A stretch of DNA of 64,000 nt. It comes from Medicago truncatula (taxonomy: Eukaryota > Streptophyta > Magnoliopsida > Fabales > Fabaceae). Position numbers and translations under genes: made by a program. Below, one piece after another: positions 11,116-21,470 of this stretch (positions are counted from its first letter, which is position 1; the number at the start of each line of letters is the position of its first letter). The notes below the pieces were generated by a model. It was not told the DNA's origin. It was given only the letters and a program-made list of their open reading frames with translations, and did not search any database. The DNA lies in assembly GCF_003473485.1 (NCBI RefSeq), contig NC_053042.1:39150762-39214761 (forward strand). The letters are read 5' to 3'.

Positions 11116-12178
11116 TCACTTCTTAGGTCTTATTTCTATTCCTTCAAGAATGAAACCACCTTTGTGTTGACCACCATTTTCAAGTACACGCATCTCAACA
11201 ACTTCATCTTCTAGGCCTGAATTGAAGAACTCTCCCATCTCGATCTCCAAAAATCCATCACTTCTCACTTTTGGACGTTCTAGTCCTTGGAACTCGTCAT
11301 TCCGTTCTCTATCATCATAGTATGGGTTCAACCAAACATTTTTGGTAGATAAACCTACTTGGTCTCCAAGTACACCCACGGTTAACTTGGTAGGAAGATC
11401 TTCAAAACGATATGCGTTGATCATCTTAAACACGAGAAAAGCTACGTATTGACTATCTGAGGATAAAACACGTTTATTAATTGTCCCACTAATTTCAAAC
11501 CAGCACACCGTACGAAGCCTAGCAACTTCTTGGAATCTGTTCAAAAGTTGTAAACAAAATCAATTACAGCTAATTGATTTTGGTAGGATTATCCTATCCT
11601 ATCACAGCTGCAATGAGAGAAAATCAATTACTACTAGTAAAGAAAATATAAATAAGAGTTGACCTGGACTCTGGTAGGATTATCCAATCCCAATAGCAAG
11701 GAGTGTCACCCCAAGCAATGGAGAGATCTCTAGCACCAAGCATGTATACCTTTTTACCACTCTGTTTCTCTAATTGAAAACTCTGAAATTTAGCGGCACC
11801 ATAATAAAGAGTCAAGTTTAACATTCTAACTATAATGAATGATTATTATAGCAAAAATAGACAACTTGATTTGGTAGTTTGTGAGAATGATACCGTTTTA
11901 CCATTGTTGATTAAGATAGGATGGTCAGAGAGAGTGAGATATAGAGACTTCTTGGAGGGAGAGGTGGTAAACAATGAGGAAGCAGACTGAGAATCAGAAA
12001 CGATTGAGATCAAATCAGATGGGAGAAAACGATCCCAAACAATATCTGATTCAGCGGCGGAACAAAAGCTGTTGGAAACAAGTGAGAGCCTACATGAATC
12101 AACTGGAGTTGTATGCGACAATATCTTGGCAATGCATCCCTCTGGCAAAGCCTCTATCGTGCTTTTTTCTTCTTCCAT
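11116..12178 (-). CDS. F-box protein PP2-B type, intact, three exons
   Basis: Exons on the minus strand are 11894-12178 (95 codons), 11664-11782 (119 nt) and 11116-11536 (421 nt). The joined frame gives 274 aa. The N-terminal F-box reads LPEGCIAKILSHTTPVDSC. The PP2 domain has KVYMLGARDLSIAWGD, VCWFEISGTIN, FLVFKMINAYRF and [22 protein letters not shown]. This is the intact sister of the copy at 7094-8266: both share leader, 3' flank (AATTATGAAGAAGCAATA) and exon sizes, so they arose by tandem duplication. A SINE-like insertion sits immediately upstream of the start codon. Expected role: substrate adaptor of an SCF ubiquitin ligase with a carbohydrate-binding-like PP2 domain (family knowledge); substrate unknown. 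Confidence 0.87.
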
Positions 12179-12180
12179 TT

Positions 12181-12268
12181 TGTTGGTTTAGTACCTTAGA
12201 GTGTGCTCCTCATCAAGGTCTTAGGTTCAATTTCTTGGTGTCAATTTAGATGGTCTAATTTAACTTCT
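12181..12268 (+). mobile_element. SINE-like insertion (family 2) in the PP2-B 5' leader
   Basis: The sequence from just upstream of the start codon (on the minus-strand gene) to the A-run before CTATGAAATGG has no counterpart at this place in the sister copy. There, AACTATGAAATAG follows a different short spacer. It carries a degenerate B-box (GGTTCAATTTCTTGG), the family-2 3' segment (GTCAATTTAGATGGTCTAATTTAAC) and ends in AAAAAA. A target duplication was not clear. Confidence 0.5.
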
Positions 12269-12313
12269 TAAAAAAACTATGAAATGGATTAACTCAGTTT
12301 CAAAGTTGATTAA

Positions 12314-12517
12314 CCCGTTTGGATTGAGCTTATTTTAAGCTTATGCAAATAAATAGACTTTTATATTAATTCATAAGTTTTCACTAATTAAAATTTTATC
12401 TTCATAAGTTGTTTTTTCATAAACTACCTTAACATGTTTATAAATAATAAATAAACGCTTATTTATTTGCATAAGCTGTTTTGCAAAGTTCAAAATAAGC
12501 TCCATCCAAACGGGCCC
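12314..12517. mobile_element. Tourist-like MITE, 204 bp
   Basis: Left end CCCGTTTGGATTGAGCTTATTTT and right end AAAATAAGCTCCATCCAAACGGGCCC are inverted repeats. The element is bounded by TAA on both sides, and the two halves fold back on each other around CATAAACTACCTTAA. A degraded relative lies at about 5620-5825. Confidence 0.78.
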
Positions 12518-12754
12518 TAAAAAATATAAATTACATAAGCAGATCATACTGTATACGAAAAATTTGAGTTGTAATAAGCACAAAGTCGTCACAAGCACTA
12601 AACCCTAATAAACCAAATTCAGCAAAATACAACAATCGAACAAAGAATCACGATACAATCAGATAAATAAGTATTCAAATCACTGCAATGCACTACACAA
12701 AGATTAACATTCAAAAGCATCTCCATTCAAAAATAGAAAGAAAAAAAAAAATAC

Positions 12755-12870
12755 CTAACAACTGAGAGACAGAGAAAGGATCGAAATTCGAGAGAGAGAA
12801 CAGAGAAGTCAGCCAGCCTCGCCGTAGATGGAAGTGCGCCGACCACTTCATGAGGCGGTGGATAAACTTT
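12755..12870 (-). promoter_or_regulatory. Leader exon of the intact PP2-B gene
   Basis: On the minus strand this reads as a CT-rich leader (TTCTCTGTTCTCTCTCTCG, CTCTGTCTCTCAG) ending TTGTTAG followed by GTATTT, a plausible donor. It parallels the leader of the sister gene at about 9145-9300. The inferred 5'-UTR intron runs to near the start codon at 12178 and now contains the MITE and the SINE-like insertion. Confidence 0.45.
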
Positions 12871-13295
12871 TATTATGCCTAAGGTCAATTTAGTAATTTG
12901 ATCTCTAAAAACATTTATTTCGTTTGATGTTTTATTTCTTCATTTTTTTTCCTTCAAAAAATTTTCTTCATTTCTTTTTACATGTTTTTTCATTGATTTA
13001 TTAATAAATGAGAAAAAAAATCAACAATAAATACATGCATTGATTTATTTTTTTTGATTGGAATAGTATATTGAGTTAATATTTTTTTTTTTTATAAAAG
13101 AGTTGATATATTTTCTTCCTTAAAAAAAAAAACTTTTGTTTTGTTAATCCATATGTCTTTTTATGAAAAATATCGAATGGAGTAATTTCTTTGATGCCTT
13201 AGAGCATTTTCAATGGAGTAAATGAAAGTGGGTAATTTTTTTTTTTTTGGGGGCCAAATTGCCATGTAGGGTTTAATAAATTCATAGTTGATCTA
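12871..13295. other. AT-rich intergenic DNA
   Basis: Homopolymer-rich AT sequence with no gene seen. It ends with the left target-site duplication of the adjacent SINE. Confidence 0.5.
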
Positions 13296-13432
13296 TCCCC
13301 GTGAACTTAACTCAGTTGGTAAAGATATTACATATTATATGCAGAGGCCGGGGTTCGAACCCTGAACACTCCACTTCTCCACAATTTAATTGTGTGAGCT
13401 CTAACCACTAAACTACTTAACAAAATAAAATA
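13296..13432 (+). mobile_element. tRNA-derived SINE with 18-bp target duplication
   Basis: The A box (TTAACTCAGTTGGTAA) and B box (GGGGTTCGAACCC) of RNA polymerase III promoters sit at the 5' end, followed by a CACTTCTCC-type body and an A-rich tail. It is flanked by near-perfect direct repeats AAATTCATAGTTGATCTA (13278-13295) and AAATTCATAATTGATCTA (13433-13450). It is not a tRNA gene, because the sequence does not close into a cloverleaf. Confidence 0.88.
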
Positions 13433-13450
13433 AAATTCATAATTGATCTA

Positions 13451-13954
13451 AATAGTTTTTACTTTAATAATGTTATTTATAAAAATAAAAATAAAACTCA
13501 AACTTGACCTCACATATGTACATTTTTTATTTGTAATCGGTTTGATTCAAAATTAATATTATTAGTTTAACCATTTTGATTAAAATGCATAAAAATATTT
13601 AATTATTAACGCCATAAAAAATGTATTTTAATAAATTTTACCCAAACGAATTAAAATAATAATTAATATATATAAAATTAAAAATGATACAAAAATGCAC
13701 AACAATATTACATAAAAACTACATTTTCCTTGTCAAAAAAAAGAAAAAAAAAACTATAGAATATAAAATAATACATATCAATAAACAACCAATTACATTT
13801 TAATCAAAATACAAAATAATAAAAAATATATATATAAAATAACAAATTTAATGTTTGTGATTCTTTTTATCAATAATTTTAATGCTTGAGATTTTTTTTA
13901 GGTTGGTTCTATAGCTAATGCGCATTAAGTTTTAGTTCATTCTTTGACAAGTCA
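13451..13954. other. AT-rich intergenic DNA
   Basis: No coding, RNA or bounded mobile feature was recognised in this stretch. Confidence 0.5.
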
Positions 13955-13964
13955 TGCTTATTCC

Positions 13965-14777
13965 CATAGTTTTAAAAATCGGATCGGTCATCGACTCGGT
14001 AAGGTTAGTGGATCACTGAGTCATTGGTCGAACCGCATGAAAGAATCGGATAACTCAGGTGTATCACTCGGTCTCCATAAAGTTTTTATCTTTGTATTAA
14101 ACATATGACTCAATTTATATAAAAAATCATAACACTAATAAATGTTAAAAAAATCATCAAATAAATTATGATTTCTCAAATTTGCTCTTTAAATTTAAGT
14201 CCATCGACTATGACATAATTATCTAATCAAATACCTAAATTAATTCTCTCTCAGTGTGTATATATATATATATATATACAAAAAAAAAAAAAAATTTAAG
14301 AATAATAAATTAGAAACAGTTAATTTTACAATATATATTATCAAGATAAACAAAATCTTAAGAGAGAGATAATACAAGTTTTTATTTTTTTGAAGGAAGA
14401 TAAAATATAAAATAAAATGTGAGTGTAACGTAACTGATGTTGTAGCAGTTTGTATTTCCAAATATATATAATATATAATCAATAACAACTAACATACTAT
14501 CGCAGACAGTTGCATGCTGTAGTGGAAAGCAAGCAATCATGTTATGTGTATGCCTAGCAGTGCTCCTGTTTGATTTTTGCTAGGAGCTGTTTTCTTTTTT
14601 TAATATATAAAATAGTTGTTAATTAGTAAAAGGCTTTGAACCGCCGGGTCACTGGTTTTCACTGAGTCGCACCGGGCTAACTGCACAACCGATCCAAAAC
14701 TTAGACCGAACTGGTTAGAGGTCTGGTTTCCGGTTCAATCGGTCGAACTGGCCGGTCCGGTCTGAGTTTTAAAACTA
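13965..14777. mobile_element. Mutator-like non-autonomous element
   Basis: Inverted ends ATAGTTTTAAAA..TCGG / CCGGTC..GAGTTTTAAAACTA are flanked by TGCTTATTCC on both sides (13955-13964 and 14778-14787), a 10-bp duplication in the range of Mutator-like elements. The arms are rich in CCGGTTC/GAACCGG motifs. The middle holds a (TA)n tract near 14260 and other AT-rich sequence. No transposase. Confidence 0.72.
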
Positions 14778-14825
14778 TGCTTATTCCAATGCAAGTTTTA
14801 TATTATCATCTATATGAAATTTTGG

Positions 14826-15115
14826 CATAATACATCATACCAAGATAGTCAAAATCGGACCGGACCAACTGGGAACCGGACCAGTAACCGGTTCGACTCA
14901 CGCACAAAATTGCGTAGCAATCGAACCTGATAGGAAACAAGAAAACCGAGTGAAAACCGGCAAAACCAGGAACTCGACGAACCGCCCGGTTCAAAAGGTT
15001 GAACCGTATGTTTCTTTTCTAAAGAAAGAACCAGAAGTTTAAGCACATATCATCTTCCTTCGGCCCTCTCAGCAAATGAATTGAATGAGATGGGTTCAAA
15101 AGGTTGAACCGCATT
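14826..15115. repeat. CCGGTT-rich fragment related to the adjacent element
   Basis: AAAATCGGACCGGACCAAC, ACCGGTTCGACTC and GGTTCAAAAGGTTGAACCG resemble the arms of the element just upstream. The ends and target duplication are lost, so it is probably a partial second copy. Confidence 0.55.
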
Positions 15116-15490
15116 TTTCTTTTTTATGTTCGTTTGTTCTGGTTGAATGGATGGGAGGAATTTTAAAGTTGCAGGTGGAATATTGGATTGAGGAATAAGA
15201 AGTGGTGGTTCATTTGAGATAAGAACAGAGAAGAGAATGATATAAATTAGGGAACTTCTACGGGTCACGGGTTAAGGAAATATAAAATAAAATATTGTAT
15301 TAGAAATTGTGTATTTTATTTTTTAAAAGTTAAAAAAGTGTTATTTTCAATGTAAAATTTGACTTTTCTTTCTACTTTTAGTTCCTGTCCGGGAGTACCA
15401 GCTAACAATATTCATTATTAAAATGTATCTAATTTTTTTTTTTTTTATTTTTTTTTTATTTTTTTATAAATGTGACCGGAGGAAATATGT
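15116..15490. other. AT-rich intergenic DNA
   Basis: Long T runs and no coding signal or element boundaries. Confidence 0.5.
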
Positions 15491-15801
15491 AATACGAAGA
15501 CTTTCAATTGAAAATGAGCAATCAATATACCTACTAATTAATGTATGTAATATGGAAAAGAAAAAAAAAAAACTTAAATAACCTAATGAAAACAAAGGAT
15601 ATGGCTGGATGCATGCCATCTAAAAATGGCCTGGAAGAAGAAAAAAATGACATATATCATAACTAATTTAATCCCAAAAACTGGAAATAGAATCCCACAA
15701 ATTTTGGTATCCACCTAATAATGAAGTCCTCTCATATATCCTCCTATTTTCTAGGAGAGTTGTGAGGAAACATTACCATTTTTCCATTGCCGCCAACATG
15801 G
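15491..15801 (+). promoter_or_regulatory. Upstream region and probable non-coding first exon of the RLCK gene
   Basis: A probable leader ends at 15801 in AACATGG followed by GTAAGT, a strong donor. A matching acceptor (GGATCAG) lies at 16067-16068, seven bases before the kinase start codon. The ATG at 15798 opens a short spliced uORF. The segment 15500-15730 has a diverged copy at 6770-6962. No unambiguous TATA box was picked. Confidence 0.5.
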
Positions 15802-16074
15802 GTAAGTCTTCATCCTGTTTTCACATTTCCCTGTTAATCTCTTTGCCACTCCTGTTGCCTCTGCTACCCTCCCCTGGGGGGTCCTTCATTTTCTGTTAAT
15901 ATTTGAGGGACCCTTAATTAGATCCTTCAACTTTAATTAATTTCTTCATCATCATCATCTTAATTTTTCTGTCATTGTTTTTATCTGACAGCAACATTGA
16001 TTGTTTAGATAATTTAATCTTAATAAGCCTTTGATTGGAGGTTATTTAATTAATATATCGTGGATCAGGAAAGC

Positions 16075-19000
16075 ATGAGCTGCTTTCCGTGTTGCGGCCA
16101 TCAGAAAAATAAAAACAGTAATAGTAAGAGAGAGCATGGTTCTCCCACAGCACAGGAAATCACCTCTGCAGCAAAAACACCAGGTAATTAATAATGTGCC
16201 TCGCCTCGTTATATGTATGTATATATGCGATGTTTTAAATCATGGTCACCGTCGCGTCACAATATATGATATTGTAGAGAATCATGATCCAATACATTCA
16301 TATTGCGGTCATGTAAACATAAAAAACATCGATGTTGCAGTCTAGATCGCGTTCGGAGACCTTTATTTATAATATTCCTTTATTTTTACTATTTGTGGTT
16401 TTCTTGGCATGCATGCAGATATGAAGAAACAAAGGGCAGATGAGCAAATGCAAGGAGATCCGACAAACATTAATGCACAAAATTTCACTTTCCGTGAGCT
16501 AGCAACAGCAACAAAGAATTTCCGACAGGAGTGTCTACTTAGCGAAGGAGGCTTTGGAAGAGTCTATAAAGGGGTTATTCCTGCAACTGGACAGGTTATA
16601 AATAAGGCTTTCAATGAATTTTTTTATCATTCTTCTTTGCTTTTTTTGTTTTTTTCTCCTCATTGTTTTATTTGCAACCATTATTCAGGTTGTAGCCGTG
16701 AAGCAACTCGATCGACATGGGACCGAAAACAGCAAGGAATTTCTGACTGAAGTTTCTCTTCTGAGCCATGTTCACCATGAAAATCTTGTCAATCTCATTG
16801 GTTATTGTGCAGATGGTGATCAACGTCTTTTGGTATATGAATACTTTCCTGGCACTACTCTTGAAGACCGTCTTTTTGGTAATCTTCCATCTGTTTTTCA
16901 CTTTAATTTCAACAGATATGTTTGTTTGTATATTAATATTACATAGAAGATCGTCGTCTTCTGGAAACAAAAAGTTGAACACGAGTGGTTATTGTGTTTT
17001 ATCTAAGGTGTTTAGATAGTACTCGAATTCGATCCTGAATGAAATAATTTTGATCCGATTTTAGTCATCCCATGGCTAAACTACAGATTAGTAAGGCCTA
17101 TAAAGAACAAGGTTAAGACCAAACAAAATATTACACAAAAAGGGATGCAAGAGACTCCACTTGATAGGAGTATGGAAATGGTGGACGACCTTTAAAACCT
17201 TTATATTGTGGCAGCAATTGTAGTTGCAGATCACAGTTTAAAATTATTCACAACCTTATCTATTGCATTGCAAGAACTACTCATAGCCTTTTCTTGACTT
17301 ATCTTAGTTTTGATAATTAAGAGTATGTGCACTACTTTTCTATCTTTCGCTATGAAATGATTAATATAGCACTTTTCTGTTTTTGTAGCAGAGAACAAAA
17401 CGGATGAACCGCCATTAAATTGGTTTGATAGAATGAAAGTGGCAGAAGCTGCATCTAAAGGACTAGAGTACCTGCATGACAGTGCCAATCCACCAATTAT
17501 ATACCGCGACTTTAAAGCATTCAACATCTTGTTGGATGTTGATCTTAATGCAAAACTATATGATTTCGGAATGGTCAAATTTTCTGGTGGAGACAAGATG
17601 AACAATGCACCTCCAAGAGTTATGGGTACTTACGGTTATTGTGCTCCTGAATATACAAGAACAGGTCAATTCTCCTTGAAATCAGATGTATACAGTTTTG
17701 GAGTTGTCTTGCTTGAACTTATCACTGGGCGACGTGCCATTGACACCTCAAAGCCTAACGAAGAGCAAAACCTTGTTTCATGGGTAAAATTAACTAGTCT
17801 AATCGATAATAGATATTGTGTTTTATGCTTAACCGAATTACTTTATTGCTTTCTGAACTGACGTCAATCGATTAAGACTGATAGCTTAATCAATAAAATG
17901 ACAGTTGATTGCTTGGACGTCAGTAAGCATCTGCCTTGTCAAAATGATATAAATATGAAGTAATAAAATTGCATGATATATTGATAGGTGTATATATGTT
18001 GATAGGTTTTTCATGAATAAAAAATGAGTGATTTCTACGTCTAATGTTCAAAGTGATGTTTATGTGCTAGTCCTAATCAATTAGGTTGTTAGACTAATAT
18101 ACGAGCTATTGTGATGCAATGTAATGTAACTTAGTATTATGTTTGGTTTCGTGATTATGCAGGCACAACCCTTATTCAGGGACCCAAAGAAATTTCCAGA
18201 TATGGCAGATCCACTTCTCAACAAACAATTCCCAGAAAAGGATCTTAATCAAGCTGTTGCAATAGCAGCCATGTGCTTACAAGAGGAACCAGAAGCTCGT
18301 CCTTTGATCGGCGACGTTGTGACCGCTCTGAGTTTTCTTTCCACGGGTACAACGCAATCAATTCCACCACCCTCACTTCCCACGGCCACCTCTGTCTCTA
18401 TGCATAGTGTTGCTACTGAAAGCGAATGGGAAAGTGAGAGTGAAAGTGAATCAGAAGGAGAAACTTCAGATGATGAAGGCCCTGATCATGAAGAAGACAA
18501 TGAAACTTCTCAAAAGCATGCTGCATCTAGTGCAAAATACCAAGAAAATGATGTCTTAATCCAACATCAAAAAAGGGCGTCTTCAAAGAAATCAAGCCGA
18601 AAAAGTAGCACAAGATCAAGGAATGTAACAATGAGTACAGATTCAGCAGAGGGAAGTGCTTCTTCCAGTGACCAAAAAAGTAGAAAATGGAAGAGCTTTG
18701 TTGGTAATTTAAGCCAAAAGACAAACAGCACAAAAAAGGCTGTTATCAAAGAATTAAGCATGAAGAGCAGCAAAAAAACTTCAATCAAAGAACTAAGCCA
18801 GAAAAGCAGTAGAAAATCTTCCATCAGAAATTTAATCCATAAGAGCACTGGAAAATCTTCTGCTAAAGTTTCGAGCCACGCGGAATCGGAAGATGCAAGC
18901 ATGATTTCGTCTCATAGAGCTGGCTCATCAATTCAATATACAAGCAGCGCTATGTCTGACCGTAGCAGCGGCAGAGGAAGTGGGAGTGTTCACTCGGACA

Positions 19001-19113
19001 TTAACCATAGCAGAAGGACAGAAGAGAGCATGCGATTAGCCATGGAATCCGATGATGAAGGAAACAGTCATCCTTTTGATCGTATGAGTAGCAGTGAATC
19101 AGATCGGCGATAA
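16075..19113 (+). CDS. Receptor-like cytoplasmic kinase, RLCK-VII/PBL type, with long Ser/Lys-rich tail
   Basis: Exons: 16075-16183, 16419-16594, 16689-16878, 17389-17783 and 18163-19113; phases agree and give 606 aa. The N-terminus MSCFPCC has clustered cysteines (likely S-acylation) but no Gly2, so N-myristoylation is not expected. The kinase domain runs from about residue 60 to 350: P-loop [11 protein letters not shown] (first Gly replaced by Ser), Lys100 in VAVK, Glu116, the catalytic loop YRDFKAFN (Asp199, Asn204), YDFG (Asp217) and [10 protein letters not shown]. All catalytic residues are present, so activity is expected. HRD is YRD, as is common in RLCK-VII. The last 250 residues are a low-complexity tail with acidic ESESESE and repeated KSS(R/K)KSS-I-(K/R)-x-L motifs. 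RLCK-VII kinases relay signals from cell-surface receptors at the plasma membrane (family knowledge). The acceptor of exon 4 is a TAGCAG tandem site. Confidence 0.9.
16200..16345. repeat. Intronic dispersed-repeat fragment
   Basis: In intron 1 the stretch with TGTAGAGAATCATGATCC and CATATTGCGGTCATGTAAACATAAAAAACATCGA matches, in reverse orientation, the repeat in the intron of the U-box gene at about 22660-22800 (GAGAATCGTGACTT, GCATAGACATAAAAAATCTCGAC in complement). Confidence 0.5.
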
Positions 19114-20030
19114 GGGAAGTGTAAAGTGTTTTCCTTTTGTGATGAAAATTATCAAGCTTTGGTTTATACATGCAATCTTGAAGAGCATGCAAGCACATAC
19201 TTTGACACGGTGCTTTGTATTTTTCTGCTGCATCATGCAGCCGAAGCATTACAATTTAACCAATATGTGGAATTCTTATAGAAACTCAAACTTGAAAAAT
19301 CAAGCATCCTTTAAATCTATTGTTTTGTTTAGTAGGCTTCATACTTATGATTAATTTATCAATCTTTGGTTCAAGGACTAGAGTCAAAGCAGCTGTGAAT
19401 TTTCGTAGGGCAAGTGTTGCCACTATCGGAAGAACAATGCTTCTTGTTTTGTGTTGCTGGTCTTGCTAACCAGTATTTAATGTATTGATAATTTGAAAAA
19501 AGTTACATATTTAATTAACTAACATTCATTCATTATTATCATATGACAATTCCAATTTTATTAATGTTCTACACACAAAAAAAAGTTATCAATGCTATTA
19601 CACATATGCAAGTGGCAATTGATGTTATATAAATTAATCAGATTTTGAAAGAATTGTTATATAAAAAGATTGATTTAAACAAAAGGGGAAGTGGCAGGGT
19701 AAACAAGTTATTCTTCCTTGTGGGACCCCTTTGCATCATGATCATACCAAGTTCCAACACCATGACTCTCTGTCTCTCTCTGGCTAAAACTTGTTTTTTC
19801 CTCATTCATTTTCTATGTAACCATCGCACTGTTTAAAAAATAAACACAGCATATTCTCTAATGATAGCTGTACCTTATTAAGCCTATTCATTTTCTTCTC
19901 CAAGAAAATACTAGAATTTAATATATAAGAACTTAACAAAAGAACTAACACCATGGTTAGTTCTACTTTCTCAACATTAGTCTGTTTTCTTATACACTGA
20001 AACTTGGAGAAAAAGAAAGTCTTAAAAAAA
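19114..20030. other. Intergenic region between the kinase and USP-like genes
   Basis: It contains the 3' UTR of the kinase gene and the upstream region of the next gene. No other gene was found. A CTCTCTGTCTCTCTCT pyrimidine tract near 19765 is the only compositional feature. Confidence 0.5.
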
Positions 20031-21184
20031 ATGGCACAGGAGGTGATACTAGTTGTTGTTGATGTCAGTAATGAAATCAGCAGTGATTATGCAATGGAAT
20101 GGACAATACAAAATGTGACAAAGTCTGATGACTTCATAATTCTGCTTGTTGTTCTTCCTAGACCAAATTTATATCAAAGGCTTAAATCTCTAGCATGTTA
20201 TTTTCTTTCATGTGAGTTTTCACTTTTAATTTAACCATTCCATAACAAAAGCGTTCGTTTTCTTTTCCTTACTTTTGCGTATTATTGACCGTGTATGCGT
20301 GATGCTCATTGGCAACGTGATAACAGGCGGCGGTAACCATAGTAAAGGAAACTCTTTTGATCAAAGTAAAAGGGATGCCCTTCAACAAACAATCTATGAA
20401 TATGTCCACAAGATGCAGAAGCTATGCTTAGCTAACAATCTAATGCAGGTAGGTTTCACACTTAATATTTTACAAAGTTTGACAATGTATTTTTTTTTTT
20501 TTGGATCTAATTTATAACTATTGTCTCTTCATTCTAGGTTCATTTCAAAGTGAAAGTTATTGTTGATGCAGAAGTGGGTTCAATAGCCACAAGAGGCAAA
20601 GAAACTGAAGCCTCATGGGTAATACTTGATAGGTACTGTTTTACTTAATTTTATCCTATTATATGAATTACAATTTTGTGGAGGTATTAATTTGAGTAAC
20701 AATGTGCCAACACTTAACAGTTTTAATTTTTCTAAAATGCAGATTTCATAAGAAGGAAGTTGGTCACTGCATTAAACAACTGAACAGCAATGTTGTACTC
20801 ATAGATCATGCTATTCCTAGAATCATTAAAGCAGTAATTCCAATGACAAGGGAAAAATTCAGTAGGAGTAAGAGCCAAAGCAAACCGACAGAAATATCTA
20901 TTCCTTATATCTTGGATGACAAAATTGCAACATCTCCAAGTTCTTCTGATTTCAGAAGTTCCACCTTTAGAACTTACTCTTTTTCATTGCCTGCCACAGA
21001 CAAAGAATATCATTGTAAAACCAACCCTTGCAATATCAATCATTCTCATGACTTTATTTATCTAAACTCCGAGTATTTCGATGAGGATATTAAGATGTCT
21101 GGCAGCAATATTGATGAGTTGAATCGCAAATCAGTCATCAGCCTTCCCCAGGGAGAAGCAGAAATTGTTCAGTGGATCATATGA
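20031..21184 (+). CDS. USP/adenine-nucleotide-hydrolase-like domain protein
   Basis: Exons: 20031-20211, 20327-20448, 20538-20632 and 20743-21184; the phases close to 279 aa. The start is the ATG of MAQEVILVVVD. Residues 1-150 form a universal-stress-protein-like fold. An initial hydrophobic strand (VILVVVDVSNEISSDYAMEWTI) is followed by KVKVIVDAEVGSIATRGKETEASWVILDR and HKKEVGHCIKQLNSNVVLIDH. This pattern matches the N-terminal domain of plant USP-kinase fusion proteins in which WVVLD..LK.E...C...L..N+V+ is typical (recognised from memory). No kinase domain follows here; the C-terminal 120 residues are Ser-rich and not recognised. No ATP-binding G-x2-G-x9-G motif was evident. Function unknown. 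Confidence 0.75.
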
Positions 21185-21470
21185 AACTTAGTCAAGATAG
21201 TAACAATATGCATAAGGTTTTAAGTAGAAAGCTTTTTGTAAAGGAAAAGAGAAAATTTGATACAATTCCATGCAATATACACAATATGTAAGGTTTCTGT
21301 ATTTTGTTTTGGATACAAACTACAGAACACAAGAAATTCATTTACAAAGAGGCGATTATAATTTTCTAGTCTTAATTTCATAATGAATCAGTTTGGTATT
21401 TACCCTTAATTGGTGATTTTATTGACACTTCCTCATATAACTTTTTCACAAATGGACACCAAATAAACCC

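Noticed and set aside
13300-13390. tRNA gene
   Set aside because: A and B boxes are present but no cloverleaf forms. The sequence has a SINE body, an A-rich tail and an 18-bp target duplication.
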